This document shows, piece by piece, positions 1 to 7,900 of a DNA stretch of 8,687 nucleotides. The position numbers were made by a program, and so were the translations under genes. This DNA is from Elusimicrobiota bacterium. Lineage in GTDB: Bacteria; Elusimicrobiota; Elusimicrobia; FEN-1173. The first letter of the stretch is position 1; every line of letters begins with the position of its first letter. The stretch spans positions 1 through 8,687 of the forward strand of contig PMLF01000182.1 of NCBI GenBank assembly GCA_003158755.1, given 5' to 3'. The notes beneath the pieces are model-generated. The model had not been told where the DNA came from, did no database searches, and worked only from the letters and a program-made list of their open reading frames with translations.

Positions 1-1407
1 GATGAGGCCCATGGCGATGCCCGCCACGGCTTTCTTCATGGGGACGCCGGCGTCGAAGAGCGCCAGGGAACCGCCGCAGACGGAGGCCATGGACGAGGAA
101 CCGTTGGATTCCAGGATGTCCGAGACCACGCGGAGCGTGTAAGGGAATTCCTCGGGCGTGGGCAGCATGGGCAGGAGGGACCGCCGCGCCAAGGCGCCGT
201 GGCCGATCTCGCGCCGGCCGGGGCCGCGCTCGGGTTTGGCTTCGCCGGTGGAGAATCCCGGGAAGTTGTAATGGAGGAGGAAGCGTTCTTTCCACTCGCC
301 CGACAGCTCGTCCATGATCTGCATGTCGGCCGGGGAGCCCAGGGTCGCGGTGGCCAGCGCTTGCGTTTGGCCGCGGGTGAAGATGGCCGATCCGTGGGCC
401 CGGGGAAGGACCTGGCTTTCAATCGAGATGGGGCGGACGTCTTCCAATCCTCGACCGTCGGTGCGGCGGTTGTCGTTGAGGATGAGGGCCCGCATCTCTT
501 CGTATTCGACGAGGTCCAAGCGTTCGCTGATGACTCCGGCGAGCTCGGGGAACTTCTCGTCCAAGGCGGTATGAACTTTTTTATGCAGCTCACGGATGAA
601 CTTCTCGCGGGCGACCTTTTCGGCAATCTTCACGGCTTCCTTGAATCCGGAGCGGGAGAGATCGCTGACTTGCTTGATCAACTCGGCGTCCACCGAGGGG
701 GCAGGCATCTCCAATTTAGCCTTGCCGGAAATCCGGGCGAGCTCGGAGATCATGTCGCACTGGGCGTTGATGTGGGTCTGGGCGATGCCGAGGGCTTCCA
801 CGAGAGATTCTTCGGAGAGTTCCTGGCTGCCGGATTCCACCATCATGATGGCGTCTTTCTTACCGGCCACGATGAGGTCCAAGGTGCTGCGGTCCTGCTC
901 TTCCAGGGTCGGGTTCACCACCAGCTTGCCTTCCAGCATGCCGATGCGGACCGCGCCCACGGGACCGTTCCACGGGATGTCGGAAAGGGCCAGGGCCGCA
1001 GAAGCGCCGATCATGGCGGAAATGTCCGGCGCGTATTGCTCGTCGGCGGAGATCACCAGGGCGGAAATCTGGACGTCCAAGCGGATGTGCTCGGGGAAGA
1101 GGGGCCGGATGGCGCGATCGATGAGGCGGCTGGGCAGGACTTCGCGGTCCCGGGCTTTGCCTTCGCGCTTGAAGAAGCCTCCGGGGATGCGTCCCGCGGC
1201 GTAGGTGCGTTCGCGGTAGTCCACGGTAAGAGGAAAGAAGTCGATCCCGAGGCGGGGGCGGCTGGAAAGGGCGGAGGCCGCCAGGACGACGGTGTCTCCC
1301 GTGCGGACCGTGACGGCGCCCGCGGCTTGGCGGGCGACTTTGCCCGTTTCAATCTCGAACTTGGTGCTGCCGGCGGTTATTTCCCGGCGTTCCACGTTGG
1401 TGCTCAT
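1..1407 (-). CDS. pnp: Polynucleotide phosphorylase (PNPase), 3' end beyond window
   Basis: This is the first 469 codons of polyribonucleotide nucleotidyltransferase, which degrades RNA 3'-to-5' by phosphorolysis and usually works as a trimer within the RNA degradosome. The frame runs open to base 1. Full-length family members have about 700 residues, so the end of the second RNase PH core and the KH and S1 RNA-binding domains lie outside the window. Visible parts are the first RNase PH-like domain (about residues 10-145, with an FFKR loop at 78-81 matching the FFRR loop of E. coli, then RLIDRAIRPLFPE), the helical linker (about 150-300), and most of the second core. The second core has FTRGQTQAL (343-351), GRREIGHGAL (397-406, including R398, R399 and H403) and SNGSSSMASVCGG (434-446), the phosphate-binding serines falling at 437-439 as in E. 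coli. The ATG at 1407 is supported by GGAG at 1420-1417, nine bases upstream. It lies 164 bases after rpsO on the same strand, the usual order. Identification is secure. Confidence 0.97.
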   Translation of the reverse strand, partial: MSTNVERREITAGSTKFEIETGKVARQAAGAVTVRTGDTVVLAASALSSRPRLGIDFFPLTVDYRERTYAAGRIPGGFFKREGKARDREVLPSRLIDRAIRPLFPEHIRLDVQISALVISADEQYAPDISAMIGASAALALSDIPWNGPVGAVRIGMLEGKLVVNPTLEEQDRSTLDLIVAGKKDAIMMVESGSQELSEESLVEALGIAQTHINAQCDMISELARISGKAKLEMPAPSVDAELIKQVSDLSRSGFKEAVKIAEKVAREKFIRELHKKVHTALDEKFPELAGVISERLDLVEYEEMRALILNDNRRTDGRGLEDVRPISIESQVLPRAHGSAIFTRGQTQALATATLGSPADMQIMDELSGEWKERFLLHYNFPGFSTGEAKPERGPGRREIGHGALARRSLLPMLPTPEEFPYTLRVVSDILESNGSSSMASVCGGSLALFDAGVPMKKAVAGIAMGLI

Positions 1408-1416
1408 GTTTGTTTT

Positions 1417-1420
1417 CTCC
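1417..1420 (-). promoter_or_regulatory. Ribosome binding site of pnp
   Basis: GGAG on the minus strand, followed by a nine-base A-rich spacer and the pnp ATG. It fixes the pnp start and contrasts with rpsO, which has no such site. Confidence 0.75.
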
Positions 1421-1490
1421 GTTTTTATGACCGGCGAAAAAGAACGGGCGCACCGCGGACAAGGAGGGTTTTTCGGCGAGGGATTCAAGC

Positions 1491-1515
1491 GTTCCATCCT
1501 ATATATGGATGAAAC
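1491..1515 (-). promoter_or_regulatory. Hairpin in the pnp leader
   Basis: On the minus strand GTTTCATCC (1515-1507) pairs with GGATGGAAC (1499-1491), giving a 9-bp stem with one T-G wobble and a seven-base loop ATATATA. It lies about 84 bases before the pnp start and has no U-tract directly after it, so it looks like a leader structure rather than a terminator. In E. coli the pnp leader carries a hairpin cut by RNase III that is used in PNPase autoregulation. A similar role here is only an analogy. The core CATCC could instead pair with an upstream GGATG at 1525-1521. Confidence 0.45.
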
Positions 1516-1532
1516 CTTTGCATCCCTGAACG

Positions 1533-1570
1533 AAAAAACCGGCACCCTGGTCCGACGGAACGCCCGGCTT
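1533..1570 (-). terminator. Possible weak terminator or attenuator after rpsO
   Basis: Starting one base after the rpsO stop, AAGCCGG (1570-1564) can pair with CCGGTTT (1542-1536). This gives a 7-bp stem, including one G-T wobble, that runs into a six-base T tract (1538-1533). The loop is long (21 bases), so the structure is weak and would probably let much transcription continue into pnp. E. coli has a partial terminator at the same position between rpsO and pnp. Confidence 0.3.
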
Positions 1571-1571
1571 G

Positions 1572-1838
1572 TTATTTTCGCAGGTTCAGTTGTTGCAGCA
1601 ATTCGACGTAACGCTTCGGCTCTTCATCGCGCAGATGGCTCAACAGGCGGCGGCGCTGACCCACCATCATGAGGAGGCCCCGGCGGGACGCGTGGTCCTT
1701 GGGAGCTTTCACGAAATGAGACTGCAGGTCGTTGATCCGCTCCGTGAGGAGCGCAATCTGGACGCCGGTGTCGCCGGTGTTGCGCGGAGTTTTGCCGAAT
1801 TTTTCGACGATGCTGTGTTTCTTTTCCTTCGTGATCAT
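1572..1838 (-). CDS. rpsO: Small ribosomal subunit protein S15
   Basis: S15 (uS15) is a primary 16S rRNA-binding protein of the 30S platform. The product has 88 residues, the normal family length. It shows the S15 signature: GVQIALLTERINDL (25-38), then H41, D48 and S51, the spacing of the conserved rRNA-contacting residues in E. coli S15, then SRRGLLMMVGQRRRLLSHL (51-69) and a C-terminal LRK. The frame starts at ATG 1838 and ends with TAA at 1574-1572. The 30 bases upstream contain no Shine-Dalgarno sequence. A promoter-like sequence ends six bases before the ATG, so translation may begin on a leaderless or nearly leaderless message. The gene follows the large multidomain gene after 92 bases and precedes pnp. 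S15 represses its own translation in E. coli through an mRNA pseudoknot; a leaderless transcript could not use that mechanism. Confidence 0.97.
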   Translation of the reverse strand: MITKEKKHSIVEKFGKTPRNTGDTGVQIALLTERINDLQSHFVKAPKDHASRRGLLMMVGQRRRLLSHLRDEEPKRYVELLQQLNLRK

Positions 1839-1873
1839 GGCGGCAATTTAGCAAAACCATTTCCGGTTGTAAA
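1839..1873 (-). promoter_or_regulatory. Candidate rpsO promoter, start site at or near the ATG
   Basis: On the minus strand there is a -35-like TTTACA (1873-1868, five of six matches to TTGACA), a 17-base spacer, and an extended -10-like TGC-TAAATT (hexamer at 1850-1845, four of six matches plus the TG). Six bases separate the -10 from the rpsO ATG, so the expected start of transcription is the A of the ATG or a base beside it. The AT-rich patch stands out from the GC-rich surroundings. Only the sequence match is seen; activity is inferred. Confidence 0.5.
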
Positions 1874-1887
1874 GAGAAAATCCGGTT
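1862..1887 (-). repeat. 7-bp direct repeat flanking the rpsO -35 box
   Basis: AACCGGA occurs twice on the minus strand, at 1887-1881 and 1868-1862, 19 bases apart. The two copies lie on either side of the candidate -35 hexamer, the downstream copy overlapping its last base. This spacing is near two helical turns and would suit an operator. A 7-bp repeat in a short region can also arise by chance. Confidence 0.35.
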
Positions 1888-1930
1888 CGCAACAGTACAC
1901 CTCTCGCCGCCGATGAATGAATATCCTTCG

Positions 1931-4900
1931 TCAAGCGTAGCGGGCGATGGCGGCGACCGCGTGGAGGAGTCGCTCCATGTCGATGGGTTCCACCGGAGTC
2001 AGGAGGAACGCCTTCAGAGCTTCGCGGAGCAGAGGCAAGGAGAGCCTGTCCACGTCCGCTTCGATGAATCCCGGGCGCACGTTCCCGGACGCGGTGACTC
2101 GGACGGCGGCGGTTTCCGCCGTCCAACCCTTCTTTCCCGCCAGCGCGGAAAATTGGTTTTCTAAGGCATTCAAATCCAGGGTCCCGTCCTCTCTAACGGA
2201 GGGACCGGGCAGGACCAACACGTGGTTTCCCGGCGGAGGGAGGAGCGAGGGGTCTCTCGCGGCCAATACCAGCGTCAGTCCCGCATCACCGAGGTCCTCC
2301 ACTTGGCGCGCCAGGGCCAGGGCGCGTTCCCGCGCTTCCCCCCCCTCGCCCACGACGTGGATCAACACCTGTTTCTTCTTCGCGTCCGTTCCCATGAAAG
2401 CGGCGAAGGTTCCGGCGACGGTGGGGGCCGTCTTCCTTACGCCGAAGAAATCCCGCCGGAAAGCGGGGACGGCCAGTCCCGACGACACTCTGCCCGCGAA
2501 CCGGGCCAGGATCACTCCCCGGTTGTTCATATGTTTCAAGTCCAACGGACCGGTCTCGGGGAAATATCTATTGATCTCCGCCGCCATGTCGTGTCCATCG
2601 GAGAGTCCGTCCATGATTACGGCCGCGCGGACCGCCGGCGACGGGGCTTCGGTTTCCCCCTCCCGGCCTTGACGCAACAGCCGGACTAATTTTTTATTGG
2701 CGTGAGCCCAGTCCAAGACGAAGTTGAAGAGACCATGCAGACCGCCGGTCAAGAAATACCCGTGCGGAAGCGAGAGGAGGGCCGTCCACGCCATTCCGCC
2801 CAGAAACCGTTGGAGGATGGCCCGGCCCAGCTTGTCCCATTCCCGCGCTTTCAGGCGGCGCCACACGTCGGGATGGGCCAAAGCGAAGACGAGGCCGATT
2901 AATAAGAAGAACACGACGGGATGAAAAAGGTTTACCCCGGACAGGACCAGTAAATGATGGTTTCCCCCGTAACGCCACGCCGCCTTGGCGACCAAAAGGA
3001 ACGAGGTCTGAAGGAAAGCGCCGGTAAAAGTGAGGGCCGCCGTCGCGAGCGCGCCGCGGCGCGCTCGATTCCACTCTTTGACGTGGGACAGCAGCCCGTA
3101 TCTGAGCAAAGGATCGATGAACTTCTTGGATTGCTTGTAGACCTTTTTCCGATATTCGGGGGAGACGGGTTCCTTATACAACCCCTGTTCGTCGATGAGA
3201 TCGGCCGTCCCCGGGCTTACGATTTGCCGCCAAATCCTATCTTCTCCGTCGGCCACCAGGAGCCGCACCAGGGAGGAAGAAATCTGAGGGAGTTGAACCG
3301 AAACCAAACCCACACGGTCCTTCAAACCCTCGGCGGAATATTCGCGGATAAGCTCGTTGACGGACCCCTGGGTCAGTCCCTCCCTGGGGACGACGAGGAA
3401 CCGGGTGTTGTCGGCGAGGATCCGCTCGTAATGACCCGCGTCCCTCCCGTCTTTGAAGAACCCGTGCAGGTTGTCCATTCCCATCATCAAGGATACCTCG
3501 GCGTTGGGAACGGCCCGGTGCAACACGTCGGCGAAATCCACGAACATGCAGCCGCCGCAGACCCCGATGGAAACGGAAGGATCGTCTTCAAAGGACCGTT
3601 CCACCATCAATGCCCGCCGAGCCAACTCGTCGGGCGAAACCACGGGCTTGCTTGGGTCCGCGTTGCCCTGGGCCAGCATGATGACGACCTCGTCCAAGCC
3701 CATCTCCTGCTTGATCTGCTTGACGAGCTCCGCGTGGCCGGACTGGAACGGGTTGGCCGAGGAACCGAAAACCCCCACTTTCCAAACGCGGCCGGGGACG
3801 AGTTGCACGGAGCGTTTCAGAAATTGGAACCCCGCGACGTCGTTGGGTACAACCGTCGCGATTTTTGCTTTATAATCGGCCAGCGCCGTTTGGGTTGACT
3901 GTTCTTCGACGGAGACGGGCGAAGGAGCGCGTCCGGCCAAGCGGTCCCTGATGAAACCGGCTTCGCTTAAGACCGAATCCGGAACAAGGCCCTCGACGCT
4001 TTCTCCGGTTGAAAGGAGTTCTTTGACGCGGCTGGAGCTGATGTCGGGATATCGGTAGGGGACGAAGAGGACCGTCGCCATCCGCGGATACAAGAGGCGG
4101 TTGGCCCAGGCCAACGGCAGCTCATCCTTGAGGTCTTTGATCCCCCGGGCGCCCCGGAGGAGAGTTCCCGCTCCCAGGGACTTGGCCATGTCCGTGGTGA
4201 GGCCGTTGTAGACGACGACTTCGACGTTGGTCAAACCCGCGGCTTGGACGGCCTCCCGGACCATGTCCGCCCTCTGTTCGGCGGAGAATACGTATTTCCC
4301 CTCCTTTTCCGGATTGACGCCGACGCCGATGAAAACTTTTTTGTAGGTTTCGGAAGCGCGCCGGATCACTTCCAAATGGCCGTTTGTGACGGGGTCGAAG
4401 CTGCCCGCGTAAAAAGCCACGCGGGAATCCAAGGTCCTGGTGGCCGACATCGTTTCGCGGATGGTGTTGTATTTCTCCATCCAGTCGATGACGTTATTTT
4501 CCGTAACGCTCTCACCCGGGAAAGTCCTTCGGACCATGGAAGCCAGTTGGCTTTTGTATGGTTGGAGGAAGGTAGGGTCGATCTTCAAATGTCCGGCGGA
4601 AGGGACGACGAAAACGGTTTCGATTCCGTATTTCCGGTGGTTCGATTCGGCGATCGCGGCCTCGGCGGCCATTTTTTCTTCCGACGGCGTGATGTCGCTC
4701 ATTTTACGGATGAGGATCGAACTGCCGGTGGTCCTCATGAATTCCGTCACGGCCTGTTCGCCGTGGTCCAGGGCCTCGACGGAAACGTTGCGGAGTCCCC
4801 GCCGCACGCAATCGTTTTTGATGCGGTCGGCCCGCGCCGCCGCCCCGCCGTCGCTTTCATTTTCCGGCAGGACGACGACCCGCAGCTCGTCGAACATGGT

Positions 4901-7900
4901 CGCGCTGTTTTCGAGGATGTCCATCTCCGCGTCCCCGAAATCCTCGAAATGGCCCGGATAGACGGCCCGCCTCCTTTCCAAAGCGGGAGTGGAGATGTCG
5001 AGCTCCCTCAGCCCCACGGCCTCCGTCAATATCTTCAACTCCTCCCTCGTGCCGACGAAAAGGACGCCTCCGTCCGGGTTCGGCAGCACGGTCCGTTCCG
5101 CCGCCGCCTTCCATCGGGAGGGATCGAACTGCGGCACGCGCGCCGGTTGGCCGTTCCGAAGGCGCGACAGTACGTTGGCGAACTGTGCCGTGTTGAACCC
5201 TCCCATGAGGTCGATGGTCCCGTCCGCCCTCATCGGGGAATCCGAACGGTTCGCCAGGAAATTCCGGGCGGGGACGACCGTGTGTCCTTTCCCTTCCATT
5301 TGAGAGACGTAGTCCCGAAGGGCCGAACCTTCCATTTGACGGGCTCGGTCCAGGGACGGGTCAATAAGGGAATCCACGTCGACGAAAAGGATCGGATTGA
5401 GGCGAATTTCCGGGTGTTCCAGCCGACGGATCGCTTCCTTCACCGTCGGCGGCACGGAGCGGACTTCTACGCCATTAATATATTTCAGATATTGGGCGCT
5501 CAAGGACGCGAGGTTGGGGTCCGGGCTGCCGAGAAGGTTTTTCAGGAAGTCCGCGAATTCAAGCGCCTTCCCCCCTTGTTCGCGGCAAAGATATCGGCGC
5601 GCCAGGGCCCAGAGGGCCGTTTCCCGGACGGAGGGATCCCGGTCCCCGAGCGCCTTCTTGAAACACGCGGTGATCTCTCCGGCGATTGTTTGAGAGGCCC
5701 GGCGCGCTTCCTCGACGTCCGAATCTTTCTCGAAATCGTAATTGGCCAGCGCCGCCAGGCAGGCCGACCGGACTTCCACGTCCGGCTGGTTGGCGGAGTC
5801 CGCGTTCTTTCGCAATATTTCCAGCAAACGGATGGTGTTCTCGTGGGGAGTCTCCTGCCGGAAAACGGTGAGCTCGCCAAAAATGGTCCCGATGGATTGG
5901 GCGGCGTAAAACTTGACCCGGGGCGATTCCGCCGGATCGTCGACCACGGCGCCCAGGCGATTGACGGCGTCCCGGGAAGGGAAAGAGGCCAAAGCCCGCG
6001 CCGCCGCTCCTCGGACCTGCTCGTCGACGTCTTTCAGCCGCGCTTTGATCGCGTCCGGGATGTCCTGTTGCTGGTCGGGGGCCAGACGCTGGCCGAGCCG
6101 GACGAAAGCCTCCAAACTGTTGGCCCGGACCCAAGGGTCCTTGTCCAGGCTTGAGTCGTAAATCAGGTTCCAAAGCTGCGCCACCGCCGATTTGGTCTCC
6201 TCCGGTTTGAGACTCGCCTCCTTCAGCAAGCGCCCCAAGGATTTCACCGCTGCTTCCCGGCGGCCGATCCGGTCCCAACGCGAAGCATCGTCGGGCGGGG
6301 CGTTTTTCAATTGTTCAATGAGGGTTCTCAGGAAGGGCGCGCCGTTCCTTCTGAAATAGGTCCCGGCGACTTTCAACTGGCCCCTTAAGGTCTCAGCCCC
6401 GGACACGTCTTCCATCCACCGCGAAAGCATGGAGTTGTATTCGGTGAAACTGAGCTTCTTCCGGTAGAGCTTCCGGTAAGCCATGCGGACCATGAAATAG
6501 GACGGGTACGCGATCCATTCAAAGTGAGCGAAGAAGAGGAACGCGGCCAGGCCCGGGAAACCCAAGAGCAACGCGACGGCGGGCGCGAGGATGTCCTCGG
6601 AGATCCACCAGGTGAAGGCGAAGATGCCGAAGCCCCGTCCTTCCCTCCGCGCGTATTTCCACGTGTCCCGGGCCAATTGCGGAAAGCGGCGCACGATTTC
6701 GAGTTTCTCGCCCAATCCGTGACGGAAGAAACCCAGGACGATGCGGACGACTCCGACGAGGGTGATGCGTTCTTTTTGAAGGATCGCATCCCGGCGGACG
6801 GCGTCGACCGCGGCGAACGTGTACTTTTTGGAGGTCAAACGCGAGACGGGAACTCCCCCGGCGTTCCCTTTCGCGGACGGCCGTTTCCCGGATAAGGAGT
6901 CCCTCCGGACGTTCGCCCCCATGTGCAGGAACCCCGCGGTGAAAAACCAACCGCTGTGAAACGCGGCGGGAAGGATGGCCTTCAATCCGGCGAAGCTCCA
7001 GTGACTCAACCCCGCCAAAGTCCCGTGGGATCCCAAGGCCGCGGGAAGGAACATCAAAGCCAGAATGATTCCCCCCGCCGACCAAACGAGGGCCTCCCGT
7101 CCAAGGGCCCGCCAAGAGGGTTTCCGTCCGCGGATCAAGTCCGGCAGAACGTCGAACAGGAACGACATCAACACGTGGGCCGCCGTGAACGCCGTCACCC
7201 AAGCCGCCAACCCAGTCGGGCCGAATGAGGTAGCCGCCGCGAACCCCGTCAGGTTCTCCAACAAAGGCCCCACCGACCCGTTCCAAATCCGTCGCAATCC
7301 ATCCGTCTTCCGCGCCGTGAAGCGGACCGTCCGGGACAAACGGTTCCATCCCTTCCCATCCAGTTTAGTGCCCGACCAGTCCAAGAGCCGCACCAAGGCC
7401 CGCAGGGGTGGATCGAATATAGAGAAAACGCGACTGCCGCCAGAGGGCGGTTCGTCAGAAGTGGGAGACACGGCAGGGGTATTCAAATGTTCAGCGGAAG
7501 CTGCCTTTTCCTCATTCAGGAAATCAACCAGGGTTTGCCGGTTATTCGGCTCTTTCGAATACCGGTAGAAATGGGTCCTTTCCGGGATGCGGACAAAAAC
7601 GTAAGAGCCTTTCTCGAGCCCCGTGATTTTCCGACAAACGGAGCTGTGAACCATGAAGAGATGGTAGACGGGTTTAACGACGCCGTTGAGCATCTCCAGG
7701 TTCATTTCTCCGACGGAGACGACGACGTCGGCTTTCCTCACCGCCTCCCGCACTTCGTCGGAAGCGCGGGAGAGGTCCACCCCGCCCAGGCGGGGGTTGT
7801 CCTGGATCACGCGGAGGCGCCCATTCTTTTCCGCTTCCCGCAGGGCGCTGAACATGGGGAACGAAAGGCAACGCCGGACGTCCTCTCCCGACGCGTCGGT

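Noticed and set aside
1435..1475. CGAAAAA and TTTTTCG inverted arms in the pnp leader
   Set aside because: The 7-bp, mostly A-T arms are separated by about 27 bases, so the structure is weak and likely due to chance.
199..1512. 437-codon open frame on the plus strand across pnp
   Set aside because: It is antisense to an unmistakable PNPase and has no family signature.
1624..1860. Short minus-strand frame starting at ATG 1860, just upstream of rpsO, considered as a leader peptide
   Set aside because: It lacks a ribosome binding site and runs through rpsO in another phase, giving a Pro/Arg/His-rich product.
1569..1916. 115-codon plus-strand frame over rpsO
   Set aside because: The minus strand encodes a textbook S15 across the same bases.
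3176..4426. Reading the CoaD/NadD-like domains as a bifunctional riboflavin kinase/FAD synthetase (RibF)
   Set aside because: The RibF motif GxFDGVHxGH and the riboflavin kinase domain are absent. The motifs fit CoaD and NadD better.
4244..6154. 636-codon open frame on the plus strand inside the giant gene
   Set aside because: Its product is rich in Arg, Gly, Pro and His with no recognisable motif. It lies antisense to well-matched HEAT and CoaD-like domains and is a by-product of high GC content.
6899..7222. Membrane module as an active CPBP (Abi) intramembrane protease
   Set aside because: Only an HxxxN element is seen; the EExxxR motif needed for catalysis is absent in both copies.
6519..7349. 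276-codon minus-strand frame in another phase
   Set aside because: It overlaps the membrane modules of the giant gene out of phase. Its composition is Gly/Arg-rich, with no motif.
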